Part shown: piece by piece, positions 45,590 through 56,833 of the stretch
How the letters are laid out: every line of letters starts with the position of its first letter
How positions within the stretch are numbered: the stretch's first letter is position 1
Translations under genes and position numbers: made by a program
NCBI GenBank assembly: GCA_030765045.1
Contig: CM060961.1
Span: forward strand, 95,457,135 to 95,521,134
Length of the DNA stretch: 64,000 nt
DNA from: Tenodera sinensis
Taxonomy: Eukaryota; Arthropoda; Insecta; Mantodea; Mantidae
Direction of reading: 5' to 3'
The notes under the pieces: generated by a model
Told to the model about the DNA's origin: nothing
What the model saw: only the letters and a program-made list of their open reading frames with translations
Databases searched by the model: none

Positions 45590-46430
45590 AATTGCTTATT
45601 CATCTAAGGCCTCTCGATGAATACATGTGTTCACTTCATGTTAGGAGCTAGAGCTTTGATACGAGCTTGAAGATCTGTTTCGTACCCAGTCATGAAATTT
45701 GACCTATCCTTAGACAAGTCCATATATTTACTCCAGACAATGTTATGTTTACTAAAAAGTCATTTATTCAAAGAACTGGTCTTCCTATAAATAACGTACA
45801 AAAGCAAAACTACTTTCTTTGATATATCTGTGCTCTCGTTCAATTGAAGAGCAAACATGTCATACGCCAAGCAAAGTCTAACCAAGAATGTTACTAGCCA
45901 TATCAGTAATTCGTCTTTGGTCAGCATTGTCTGAGAGCGGGACAGTGCCTATTAGTTTAGCAGATGCAGCATCCAACGTTCTTTTACAAAGGATGACAAT
46001 ATAAGTTCTTCGGCCATACAATGGTTTTTACTAGATTTTGCAATAAGATGCGACATCTCATGGGATACAAAGCTTACATTTTTATGCACATTTGCGCCAT
46101 TATGTTTTGCTATAACATTTCGGGATGATTTAAGCTCGTCTAGTTTAATATTAAAATAATCTACTGACTTACATTTGTACTCCAGGTGCTTTGTTTCTAA
46201 ATGCCGAGAGAGTTTGCGGGCTTCATACATTGGTTAGAGAGGCTTTCTTGGCAAATAACACATTGAGGTTTAGGTTCATGTTCAGATACAGTGTATGTAA
46301 AATCAATCTCCAAATTATCAGTGTTGTATTTCCTAATTTTCACAGCAGACCTATAAACGCTGCTCTTAGACATAGAAGGGTTTAGTTCAACAGATGATGA
46401 CTTATGCACTTGTACCTTCAAGTCAAATAA
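45590..46430 (-). pseudogene. hAT transposase remnant with BED finger (ZBED5/SCAND3-like)
   Basis: Minus strand, several frames. The first piece has KIRKYNTDNLEIDFTY and KPQCVICQESLSNQCMKP, the Cys pair of a BED-type zinc finger. The next frame has RKLSRHLETKHLEY with the His pair, then SHEMSHLIAKSSKNHCMAEE. Much further on, FMTGYETDLQARIKALAPN fits the conserved MTG---L-ARIK--AP segment after the second catalytic Asp. This is the order of ZBED5/SCAND3-like proteins derived from hAT transposons. Frameshifts near 46200 and many stops show decay. A possible tail extends to 45340. Confidence 0.7.
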
Positions 46431-46799
46431 CTGCTGATCCTTTTCGTCAGTAGGTCTAGCACGTTTTAAGAACTACCAACAATACACTTTAAATTGCTGT
46501 ACCTTGTGAGCAGAACAAATCTTGATAATTATGTTATAACACAGGTAAATAACACGATCTTTGACAGAACTACTACTGCGATGAATACGCCCAGGCATCG
46601 ATAGACACGTCAATCATGCAGCATGCACCATCTAATAGATATTGGCAGAACTACTACTAGTACCTAATATTGGCGCTAGATTGGACTAATGCCAGTTTAT
46701 TGTAAAAGCAGATAATATAAGTTGCTTACTATACTAAAGTGATGAGCGATATACTATGAGCCATACAAATCGGATATACCTCGAATCACGTGTCTCGGC

Positions 46800-48451
46800 A
46801 TGCAGTGTTGCCACATTGTGACCGACTTCACGAATGGTGCATTTGTGCTATTAAAGCGTGATTTGCCAGTGAGAAGTAAATCAGACATGTGAGACATTTA
46901 TGAAACTAACATCCATAAAATTACAAGAAAGAAAAAGAAATAAAAAGATTGCCTTTAAAAAACAATTCATGCAGTGGCTAAACACCCAAATTGGAGTCGG
47001 CATCGTCAACATCGTCTGTTTCTGAACCACCTTCGGAGCTGCTATCAGAGTCTAAATTTATCACAACACTGCCACGAATTATTTCACTCATGTTGTCCGC
47101 ATTCCACACATTTTTCTCGCACTTTATCACGTGTTTTACATAGTTTTTCTAATTGTCCACCGTGACATTTAACACGCAGTGTTTCACTAGCTCTTTAACT
47201 GTTGCTAATTTGAAACCCTTGTTCCTTGCAGCTGTGTATCTCTTAATCTGTCTCCAGACACTTTCGATGGGATTAAGTTCCGGCTGATAAGGAAGAAGGC
47301 TCAAAATTGTGATCCCAGTTGCTGTTGCTAACTTTTCGATACGATATTGCTTGCAATATTGATCGCGAAAACTGTATAATATTTTTACTAATTGGAACTT
47401 CTTGCTGTCCTCTCTAAACGGAATGTTTTTGTTCATTAACCAGGTCATTATGACACTCTTTGTACTGTTTTTCGTTGCCACTTCCTCACAGCAGAATGGT
47501 AACTCGCATTATCCATAACAATTACAGATCCTGGTGGAACATTCGGCAGAATGTTGCAAAATACTTTTCATACATGGGTGCGTCCATTTCTTCGTGGTAA
47601 TCCTCGTGTTTCTTGCCGTCAAACAAGAGCATGGTACCGGGTACAAACCCTTCTTCAGAGCCAGCATGTGCAAGAATAATCCTTTCACCTTCACCTGTTA
47701 GACACTTCATTCCTGTTGTTAATCCCTCGCTCCAGGCCTGTCTAGGAGTCTTAATAGTGGTATCAGTCCAGTATTTTGAAGTGGTGTTCCTGCATTCGTC
47801 CAGGTTTCGTCGGTGTATATTATTTTCCTCCTCTCCTCTCTGTATTTTCTTATCTGTCGTAAATATGTATGCCTCCATGCAATAATGTCTTCGCGGTCAA
47901 TAATTAAAGCATCACGTTTGCGCTTCATAAACGCAACGTAGACTTTGATATGTAAGGAAACAGCCCGTCTTGATTCATGAGGTGTTTTACTTTAACCAAA
48001 GTTGGTAGATCATTTTCTCTGTAGAGGTTATGAATAAGTGTTCTTATGGTTCCACGCGTAAATGTGTCATAAATGTCCAGGAGAGTTTTTCTACGGTCAT
48101 TTGGCCTTTTTTTCCTTGGTGAAATGATGTTTTCACTTTGTTTGAATTTCTTTTTTCATACTAGCTATTCTAGTAATACTGATTTCCGTGGCCACCGAAG
48201 TTTAGATAATGCGTCTCGTACGGGTAGTATTCCGTTGTATGTGTTGTTGCTTCTGAAATATTTATACACATTCAGAACAATACAATGCTCACCCGAATTT
48301 AACGGTCTGAGAACTCTTTTCACATTATAACATTCAAGAGACGTCACTTCCATTTTCCCTGATCACACGACACACTAATGTGAAACAATAACCAACAGTT
48401 AACGCACATGTCACACTTTAACCACAAACACGAACATGTGGCAGCACATAA
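46800..48451 (-). mobile_element. Tc1/mariner-like transposon with long D-E spacing
   Basis: Terminal sequences around 46800 (CAGTGTTGCCACAT ... TTTGTGCTATTAAAGCGTGA) and, inverted, around 48451 (TGTGCTGCCACAT ... TTTGTGGTTAAAGTGTGA) form an imperfect inverted repeat of some 50-60 bp. A clean TA duplication is not visible. The interior is occupied by one decayed transposase. Confidence 0.55.
47149..48353 (-). pseudogene. Transposase pseudogene, IS630-Tc1-mariner superfamily
   Basis: An N-terminal piece with LNSGEHCIVLNVYKYFRSNN (48353-48165) resembles the amino-terminal region of an insect DDE family. Then come REDIIAWRHTYLRQIRKYRE and IIYTDETWTN (first Asp at 47809-47811), HAGSEEGFVPGTMLLFDGKK, a middle-Asp piece VIVMDNASYHSAV (47511-47513) in a different frame, and LLPYQPELNPIESVWRQIK with the Glu at 47273-47275. 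About 78 residues separate second Asp and Glu, far more than the 34 of classic mariner and near the DD82E type. All three acidic residues survive, but at least three frameshifts and several stops make it inactive. Confidence 0.8.
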
Positions 48452-48454
48452 CGT

Positions 48455-48707
48455 ATGTGGCTCGCCGTAGCCGCGTGGTTAGACCATTCGCTTCTCACCA
48501 AAGTGGCCCGCGTTCGATCCCAGGCAGCCGCATGCGAGACTTGTGGTGGACGAAGCGGCGCTGGGGCGGGTTTTCTCCGGGTTCTCTGGTTTCCGTCGCC
48601 ATCTCATTCCACCGCTGCTCCCTCTTCATTCCATGTATCATCAGTGTCACCACCTGTGGTGCCGTATGTAGTAAAAGCGGGCGTTAAAACCACCAAACCA
48701 ACCAACA
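48455..48707 (+). mobile_element. tRNA-derived SINE (family A)
   Basis: TGGCTCGCCGTAGCCGCGTGG as A-box region, CCGCGTTCGATCCCAGG as B box, then TGGACGAAGCGGCGCTGGGG and TTTTCTCCGGGTTCTCTGG, ending in an ACCAAACCAACCAACAA tail. It sits directly at the end of the Tc1/mariner-like element. Confidence 0.8.
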
Positions 48708-49565
48708 ACGTAATAGAGATGTGGAAACCATGTGCTCCATATGCAGTTGCCACATTGTGCTTTAGCAGACGAAAACCAATTGAAAGTTTAGTGAATACGG
48801 CAAAAAAAAGGACCGGCGCATTTGTTCTTAGCGTCATATAGCACCGCTTGTACACTTAATCATTTTGTTTGATAATAGATTTGTTGAAATTTAAAAAAAC
48901 ATGATTCAAACCTTAACTTTCGTGGATAAACTTGGCAATGATGCGACCTGTTCCCCTCTCACCCGCACCATCCCCTTACCGTTTCTGCTACTTCCGGTTT
49001 GTATCACTCGTAGCCTGAACTAGAGTATAGTGTAACTCAAATTATTATGTTTGTAATATTGTAATCTGCAACTTCAGAATTTAAGTGGTCCTTGTCAGTA
49101 TAGCAACCGATGAGAGGGTCCTTGATTAGTAATGTGCTGTATTCCATAAGGTTTGTTCAGATATTGAGGGGGGAATGGACTGTTGCATATTATGTAGTAG
49201 CAGAGTGCTGCAACTAATGCTAACACCTGTAGAAACTGAAATTATTGATTCAGTAGTGTTTGCACATTTTTTCTAGACGTTTATGAGCGATATTAATTTA
49301 TTTCTTCAATTTGATAAGAAGAATGAAACATCTTCAACTTAAAGCTTTATTTGTATGAATAATACAGTTGATTTCTTTGCTCATTTAATTCATAACTTTC
49401 ATATTAATAAATAGGCATTTGCACCTTTTAAACCTAAGAATCAGCATCACGCCACTGTTCTATAGAAGGACAGCTTTGCTAGGTCAGAGTACTGCTTCAC
49501 GGTCCTCGCTCCTGGATGTGACACGCGGCTTGCCCATAGCTGCTTTACAATAGGAAAATTCATAC
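48708..49565. other. No gene; one transposon-end-like motif
   Basis: TGCAGTTGCCACATTGTGCT at 48741-48760 repeats the terminal sequence of the Tc1/mariner-like element in direct orientation, possibly a fragment of another copy. Otherwise unassigned AT-rich sequence. Confidence 0.35.
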
Positions 49566-49916
49566 TGTAACTAAATGTAAAAATCGGCCCTGTTACTTTT
49601 GTCTCAATTTATTGTCTTCTAAAATTTCACCACACAGTTTTACTCTCGTCGTTATTCCGGGACTAATACAATTCACAATTTTCACCTCTCATAACCTTGT
49701 TCAGTCTTTTTAGTGTCTTTCGTCAGCTCCTCTGTCACTAGTACACTAATTACGAAGATGTATTCACTCGGGTCGCTCGTGGAATCTTCTCACGACGTGC
49801 CAACACGCACAGCTGCCCTACACTAACTGACACATTGACAAACTCATGTGTGACAATTCTTCTCAGACCTCCTTATATACTGGAGATGACGTCACACGGA
49901 CCTTTCTCGGTTTCTA

Positions 49917-49950
<34 letters not shown>

Positions 49951-50041
49951 CACTGGAAATTATTCAAATTACACCACTGCATGTGGTGTGAAGCATCTTG
50001 GGCCCATCCGTCCTTTGTTGAGTGCTGAGCCGGACATCACA
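49566..50041 (-). mobile_element. Solo LTR, family S (copy 3), with CA tract
   Basis: Minus-oriented, 476 bp from TGTAACTAAATGTAAAAATC to CCGGACATCACA, flanked by ATAC and ATAT. A CA run of about 15 units (49918-49948) replaces part of U3, so the copy is shorter than the others. Confidence 0.85.
49872..49894 (-). promoter_or_regulatory. LTR core promoter: TATA box plus TGACGTCA
   Basis: TGACGTCA at 49887-49894 and TATATAAG at 49872-49879 on the minus strand, same spacing as in copy 2. Its conservation in two copies suggests it was the functional promoter of the family. Confidence 0.6.
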
Positions 50042-50602
50042 ATATTATTCATGTCTCTAATGGTTAGACTTTCTTAACAAAGTAAGCTAAACATAGAATC
50101 ACTGTAAAAAATTCAAATTAGCAAAATAAGCTTTTGTTTATTTTTATTTTGTATGTCTAACATTTTTCACCCATCGTAGAAGATAGCAGCACTTAATTCC
50201 TATTAACTACTTCTACAGTCCTAACTCTTCATTTATTAGGCTCTTATACAAATACGTTCATTTTCAGCAAAGAAGGTGCATATTATCCTGAATGTAAGTT
50301 CAAATTTCGTGCTAGTAACAATTGAAAAATGAACACGCTTCTTAGTCAACCTTTGGAAATGTAAATCTTATTGAAAATGTTAAAATAACATTTGCGCCCT
50401 GAATTTTGTAGAAACAAACTAGAAATGTTTCTGCAGCTTTGAAGTAGTGCTAAAACAACATAATACTCATAGTTTATCTACACTCAATGAATCGGAGAAG
50501 TAAATCAAAGAATACTAACAGATTTATTTTAGTACTTAAAAATCCAGTTTTCAGATCTAGACTGTTCTGTTTTAAAATTAAGTAATAGAATGGAGAGTTA
50601 AA

Positions 50603-51090
50603 AAAATCTGATATGATGTACTCATAACTTTCTCTACTCTTGCACTAACCATGCTCACAATCTTTGATTCCTGTATCCGTTTCATAATAGTTAAGATAAT
50701 CATTTGCAGAAATTATCTTATTGCTTATTTCCTTGTAGGTGCAAGGGGAATATGGGAATACATAGGCTTTGAGCGATAGTCAAATCTTTTAAAGCTTTGA
50801 GATCCCGTTCTCTTTGCACGCTGAACATATAAAAAATGAACGATGTTCCATTTCACGAAAGTTTTGTTTTCCCAAACTGGCACAAATAACAAGGAGTATC
50901 TCTGAAATGATTCACCCTACAAAAAAATTTATTCAGGCATAAATTGTGTTTTTAGCGAGATCTACATCTTTTGTGTAGTAAGACTTTGTCTTTCTCTTAC
51001 GATTTACAAGTTATTCAAAAGTCATCCAGAGTAAACAGGGCTACTTCGGTTATAGCCAGAAAATTCAAAATATACATTTCGTTTGTTATA
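50603..51090 (-). repeat. DR-A, 5' part split by a LINE
   Basis: Well-preserved copy from ATGTACTCATAACTTTCTCT to CATTTCGTTTGTTATA, where the LINE begins. The continuation AAATATCATAAACATATAGT, then TTTTAATCAA, follows the LINE at 52216-52250, after which homology fades. Confidence 0.85.
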
Positions 51091-52206
51091 ACAGAATTGT
51101 GTAAATAATTGAAGGAACTCTCGAAGAAAAGAAAGTGTGTGCAAGTGCCTTTTTAGACGTATCTCAGGCCTTTGATAAAGTATGGCATGAAGGCCTTCTT
51201 TTTAAATTAAAGAGAGATCTACCTGGAGAATTCAGTCTAATCTTGCAATCCTATCTTAAAGATAGAACATTCCGAGTTAAACAAGGAAGTGAATACTCCG
51301 TGTTTAAAGATATTACTGCGGGAGTGCCGCAGGGTAGTGTACTTGGACCGATATTATACTTGTATGCACGAGACGTCCCACAAGATGAGGAAACTGAGAT
51401 GGCGACTTTTGCCGACGACACAGCAGTTATGTCAGTGGGAGATACTGTTCAGGAGGCTACAGAAAAACTTAAAAAAAAAAAACACAATCAGTAAAGTCAG
51501 TACTTGGACAAAAAATAGCGAATAAAATTAAATGAAACAAAGTCGGTCCATATAAGCTTCACAAACAAGAAAATAGAAAAGGTACCCATTGAAATAAATG
51601 GACAAACTGTTCCCTACGAAAAAGAGGTAAAATACCTAGGTCTGGTACTAGATGAAAAGCTTAACTGGAAATCGCATGTAAAAAGGAAAAGAAGTGAACT
51701 AGATCTAAGATTTAGAAAACTGTATTGGCTACTGGGACAGTACTCAGAACTAAGTCAATACAATAAATTGTTGATTTATAAACAAGTGCTAAAACCTGTA
51801 TGCATATATGGCATACCCCTATGGGGTTGTACCAAGAAAACGAATGTCGAAATCATTCAGAGATTTCAGTATAAGGCACTAAGAGCTATAGTAAAAGCAC
51901 CTTGGTATGTACGCAATGACAATATCCACAGTGAGTTGAATATAGCATTTGTCATGCGGTTAAGCATGAAAGACGGTTACGTGCACATGAAAATACAGAG
52001 GTACTGCGTATGCTAGCAAACACCAACACAGTACGAAGATTGAAAAGAACCAAACCCTTGGACTTCATGCTTTAAAGTCAGTGTGATGTTGTAATAGAAT
52101 CACTCATAGGAGTAATATCTAGTAAATGTGATTTATACAGTGAAGACCAAACTATTAGATAAGTGTAAAACTTAGTTGTAGTTATTGAAAGGAAAAACGA
52201 ATTTAA
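51091..52206 (+). mobile_element. 5'-truncated jockey-like LINE with 9-bp target duplication
   Basis: TTTGTTATA at 51082-51090 recurs at 52207-52215, bounding a 1116-bp insert inside DR-A. The insert starts within the RT domain and ends in an A-rich 3' sequence without a long poly-A. Truncation at the 5' end plus target duplication is the hallmark of target-primed reverse transcription. Confidence 0.9.
51118..52062 (+). pseudogene. LINE reverse transcriptase, truncated and frameshifted
   Basis: SAFLDVSQAFDKVWHEGLLF carries the first catalytic Asp of the RT. ITAGVPQGSVLGPI is the AG-PQG motif. ATFADDTAVMSVGD contains the intact FADD catalytic pair. An A-run at 51468-51481 shifts the frame; a second shift lies near 51520. 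Downstream are EVKYLGLVLDEKLNWKSHV, LLIYKQVLKPVCIYGIPLWG and FQYKALRAIVKAPWYVRNDN, the thumb and C-terminal regions of jockey-clade ORF2. The endonuclease domain is absent through 5' truncation. Key residues being intact, the copy looks younger than the LINE at 32.2-32.8 kb. Confidence 0.9.
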
Positions 52207-52299
52207 TTTGTTATAAAATATCATAAACATATAGTATTTTAATCAACATTATTTGGATTATTTAGCAATAGTATATATTATTCATTTAATCTTATGCAC

Positions 52300-52995
52300 T
52301 CATTTTTCAACATAAAATGCTTACAAAAGTTTGTCTTTAACTCTTCAATGTTAATGCTTAATTAGACTTTTCTTTGTAGATCCAAGGAAAACAGAAGAAC
52401 ACTGTAGGCTTAACTAAAGTACATACCCTTTAAGAGCGGGTGACTATGAATTGGTTTTGAAATTCTATGCTCCTACATGACCAGGAAAATAAAACGAATA
52501 AAGGCTTCCCATTTACGAAAAGCATCAGTATTTGAAGTTTAAGTTCAATAACAAGGAATAACTCAGAAATGGTTAATACTACAATATTTGACATAAAATT
52601 GACTACATGTTTATGTAGCAAGGTTTTCTTTATGTATTATGGTTTACCAGTTTGTCAAATAAATTCGGAATGAAGAGCACTTCAGGGGCTACTCGCAGAA
52701 AACTAGGCATGTGCATTTCATTTCGCACGAAAATACCTTAAACATACAGCGTGTAGTCCGAAACATTTGTCATGTAAAACGTGGTTTGTCATATCCTTAG
52801 AAGATGCCTAAATTAAATATAAAGATTAGTATTTAACTCATTTTTTATTTTTACTTATAGTGTTTACAGCCACACATACGATACATACAAAACGCAAACC
52901 GATCTGTGTCTAAAAGTGCTCTTCTTGTGGTGAAATTCAGTGATTCGCAACATATATTTTCAGTGACATCTTCGTAGCTTACTACACCTAAGAAG
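52300..52995 (-). repeat. DR-A dispersed repeat, strongly diverged
   Basis: Order of blocks is kept: AACAAGGAATAACTCAGAAA, CTACATGTTTATGTAGCAAG, GGTTTACCAGTTTGTCAAAT, then TCGCAGAAAACTAGGCATGT. It ends near TTCAGTGACATCTTCGTAGC. Confidence 0.6.
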
Positions 52996-53064
52996 TTCAG
53001 AAAATCAAAATCAATATACCATACTAAGCACAGTTTTCCCTCCCGTTACAAATTCGCAAACATG

Positions 53065-53265
53065 CGACTCATTCACATGACTTTACCATCTATCGAATAA
53101 ACCTGGTTATACAAATTATTCCTACAAAAGAATACTTTTCTATCTATTTCACTTTAATCAAGGTGAACCTTTGCATAAATAGCCAAACTACAAGTTTTGT
53201 TGTAGGTACAATTGGAAAAGTATAGTGGAATGTTTAAGAACTGGACTCTATACGATGGCCTTAAA
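53065..53265 (-). repeat. DR-A end fragment
   Basis: GACTCATTCACATGACTTTAC, CTTTGCATAAATAGCCAAAC and GTAGGTACAATTGGAAAAGT correspond to the outer 200 bases of minus-oriented DR-A. Confidence 0.55.
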
Positions 53266-54080
53266 ATAGAATACTCTTACCAAGTAATCGTAATTCTTTT
53301 TCTCCAAGCAATTTCTATATGTTTAATTAGAGGTTATATGTCTTTAAGATTTTGATAATTTATAATGTGAAAAATTTTCAAGATATCTATTTTATAGGAA
53401 ATTTATCGTTGTCTTTTTCTTTTTAATGATTTTTCTTTTTCTGTATCTCTGATGTCTTTCCAGTTATGGAGAATTCAATCATGGTGAAGAAAATTTCACA
53501 CTTTCCTCACATAACATTCATGGTATACGTTTTGCTCCTCATATAAATATGAATATATATTTGAATCAAAATCGTATCCTGCTGAACTTCTGAATAAGGT
53601 ATTTAACCTACATTTCGTTTCTGACTAAGCTGCTCACAATTCCCTTAAGTAAATAGAAAGCAAATTATTCTCTAAGTACCCAAGGATATGCTTGACGGTT
53701 AATTTTAGAACCGTGTTCTCATGCTTGGAATTGAGTAATTACTCTTTCAGTTTAGAATTTATATGCTTCAAATATGCCATTCATTTAAATGTATTGCTTG
53801 TTTTGTTCAGTTCGTTATGACCCACATCCATATATCTAGTTTTAGCCATGTGTCAAATGTATCGGAAATTCAAATATATTAAAGTTTGCAGTAATAAATA
53901 ATCTTAATTACTTATGGTTACCATTGAAGTGACTGTAATTCATAACTTCAAACCGCAAGATTTAGTTAGATTAGTTATACTAATCGTTGGTCAATTCAGA
54001 TGGAATGCATATTTTAACGAACCACAGACTGTTATGAGATAATGCTATGGTAGGTGGAATAGGTATTGCATTATTGAAAA
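53266..54080. other. No recognisable gene
   Basis: AT-rich sequence; the part 53455-53620 may be a further decayed DR-A interior, but only short words match. Confidence 0.35.
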
Positions 54081-54082
54081 AG

Positions 54083-54865
54083 ATCTGAATTGTTGCACTC
54101 ACATGACTCCCTCTAGTCATTCTTATATAATTTACTCTTAAAGGCGATTATTCTTGTATTTACTTCATATTAATGAGATAACCATTTGCGAAAATGATTT
54201 TATTACACATTTCCTGTAAACACAATGCACCGCACAGCTTAAGCGATAATCAAACCGTTAAAGAGCTGCTCACTATGTGATGGCTTTGAAATTCCGTTCT
54301 CTTTGCATTACCACGAGTAAAAAACGAATGTGGTCCTCCGATTTGAGAAAGTTATAAGTATTAGGAAAGTATTAACAAGGAATATCTAGGGAATGATTCG
54401 CTCCACAAGAAATGTAGTTGAATTAACTGTGCGCTTTAATGAGGTCCAAAATTTTTGTATATGGTGCTTTGCATATATCTCACGGTTTTCCAGTTATTCA
54501 AAAGTTATACAGAATGAAGAATATTTCAGAGGTTGTGAACATTAATCAAAATCGCTATAGCAATTTTTAAGAAAATAACAGGTTTTGAAAAAGTCATCAT
54601 GTTAAAGATAGTTTGCGATAGTGGGACTATTTTTCCTCCTAAATCTTCGAGTCACATCCTTGAGAGACGCTCAACTTAAATATTATGTATGGTTATTTAA
54701 ATGAATTTTCCATGTTGGCTTCTGTGGTTCACTAGCACACATGCATGGACCTTTATCTAATTTTTGGAAGCTTCAGACAGTATCAAAACGTGTATTTTTT
54801 ATGAAACCTCGCTACTGGATTTTCGAGTGGAAAACAATACTTTCTCTGCTTACTGTAAATAATAC
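54083..54865 (-). repeat. DR-A dispersed repeat, minus member of a head-to-head pair
   Basis: From TTGCACTCACATGACTCCCTC through GGAATATCTAGGGAATGATT to TGGAAAACAATACTTTCTCT. It meets an oppositely oriented copy at about 54866. Confidence 0.75.
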
Positions 54866-55275
54866 AGAAGGTAAACATTCCACGTGGAATGACGCTGTAA
54901 AGACATTTTTTGAGATTCCTGAACCTCAAAAAAATGTTAGGAAAAGGTGCACCCGCGCATGCAGAAATCAAAACCCGAGTAACTATTACATTACTATTTT
55001 ACATTAAACATGTTGTAGGCAAGATTTTCAACAATTTCCAAAATTCCCTTTAAATGGAAAATGATCCTTATTTTTATTTTATGGAAAATAAATCTACGGG
55101 TTTTGAATAAAATATCATTGATTTGAAATATTGAGATGAGGTACAAAATTCATACATTGTATTTTCTGTGAATAGCCTGTGAAGATATATTATCCTGATT
55201 ACATATTGCGTATCAATAAAATCATGGAAGACAGTGCAAACCTTTTGTAGAGATATTTAAGAATTATGTAAATAT
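54866..55275 (+). repeat. DR-A dispersed repeat, plus member of a head-to-head pair
   Basis: TTCCACGTGGAATGACG, then TTTGAGATTCCTGAACC, AATGTTAGGAAAAGGTGCAC and TATTTTCTGTGAATAGCCTG follow DR-A order in plus orientation, truncated at the far end. Confidence 0.65.
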
Positions 55276-55945
55276 ACAGTTCTTTTCAAATAATTATACT
55301 GGAGCCGTAGTCCTTTCAAGACATTTTCTGTTGTATTTCAAGCTACTGAAGTTATGTACGCTATCTTTTAATTCCCATCTCGTCATGCAGAGATTATTGC
55401 AGTTACCATATCCAGCATCAATAATATAGCAGGCTTCACTTTAAACATTTGCAATCTAAACACAAATTTCTTCTATACTTTCATTTTGCCATAAAATGTG
55501 CTTTGAAATTATTTCTGAAAATAATTATGATCAACAAGAAGCAGAAACCGTGATGGTTTACGAAAAATTAATAGCATATGAAAGTAAATTGTACAGTAAA
55601 ACAGGCTAATTTCGGCCACCTTGGGTAATTTCGGCCATTAGGTTTTGAATTTTACTTTTTATTCTGTAATCTAGAATATTAATATTGGAACGATTTTGTA
55701 AGGTTTATTGGACAGCTGATGGAAAACATTATTCGCAAAGATGTTTTGCATGCATCCTTATGCGCAAAGTAAACATCAGTGGCAGCTGAACCAACACAGT
55801 ATCACAGCAACTTTATAGAATATCAACAAAAAGAAATCAAAATAAGAACTGTGAGCTGTGTTGGAGTGACTCGTTCACGGAACTGCTGAAATCTGCACGT
55901 ATAGGAGACAGACAAAAATATATCAAAGAGGTTGAATGTGAAGTC
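55276..55945. other. No gene; duplicated TAATTTCGGCCA word
   Basis: TAATTTCGGCCA occurs twice within 25 bases (55607-55637), a pattern seen at ends of some DNA transposons. An inverted partner was looked for up to 56.8 kb and not found convincingly. Confidence 0.3.
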
Positions 55946-55949
55946 TATA

Positions 55950-56350
55950 AAGAGTGTGTAAGTGGGAAACATCATTTCAACAGAAATAGAACCCGAAGAA
56001 GCACGTTCTTTGTTAGAAGAAGCAGATGATTTGAGCGTCTTTCTACTACAGGTTCCAACACGTAGCTTAAGATATGTCCCACTGGTTGTTGAAGAGACAA
56101 TGCAGGGAACTTCATTCTTGTGCACTTTTTTATTGAGAGGAATCAGAGATTGTATGCTGCAGTAATTTTGAATTCTGGGAACACATGAAATAAAGTGCTT
56201 GAGAAAGAAGCATTTGTTCCTTGTGATTCCAGACGAGTATGTATGTAACATGCAGAAGAATCAGTTTGTGAGGAAACTGCAGCCATCACTTCGTACAAGA
56301 CATGGAAGGTTTATTTTCAGAAATATTACAGACAATTACGACATCTTTTA
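55950..56350 (+). pseudogene. Possible DNA-transposon protein C-terminal remnant
   Basis: Two plus-strand frames in series: STEIEPEEARSLLEEADDLS from 55974 and CLRKKHLFLVIPDEYVC from about 56194. The second resembles the C-terminal FLRK----F--PD pattern of some insect pogo/tigger-like or jerky-like proteins. No catalytic domain is visible. The 142-residue minus frame over the same bases is regarded as a shadow. Confidence 0.3.
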
Positions 56351-56833
56351 AAACAAATCATGGCCAGGCCTGATAGATGAATTAACTATAAAAACAATTC
56401 TGGCGTAAAATTATTTTAATGTATGATAAAGCTTTAAACAAAATAAAATTCAATATTTAGTATTCAATTTCATTAGTTTCTTAACCCAACTTTCGTTCCA
56501 AAAAAACTACAGCATTAAACAATGCTATACTAGCAGCCAAAGTAAACACAGCTATTGTATCCTTGTTTTTCCACTACAATTCTTTTCCGTGACTGTTTTC
56601 TAGGATACTTTGGCCACATTTCAATATGTTATACAATAAACAATAACACACAAAACAATATTATTTTCTGTATAATAAAGGTACGGCAGACATTAGGAAA
56701 TCTTCTCAAATTTAATGAGGATCTTCATACCAATATTGTCAAAAACGTTTAAAAACATCCGGAGCAGATAAGTCCACAACGTGTCTGTGTTGTTGAATTT
56801 TTCGATTTTACCAGCACAAATTATGCAAAATAT
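56351..56833. other. No recognisable gene
   Basis: AT-rich sequence between the remnant above and the solo LTR. Nothing beyond short frames. Confidence 0.4.

Noticed and set aside
55823..56251. 142-codon minus-strand frame
   Set aside because: No motif is recognised. The plus strand over the same bases shows a more protein-like pattern (EPEEARSLLEEADD, FLVIPDE), so the minus frame is treated as a shadow.
55600..56800. DNA transposon with TAATTTCGGCCA inverted ends
   Set aside because: Only direct copies of the word were found (55607-55637). The candidate partner near 56610 is not inverted and matches poorly.
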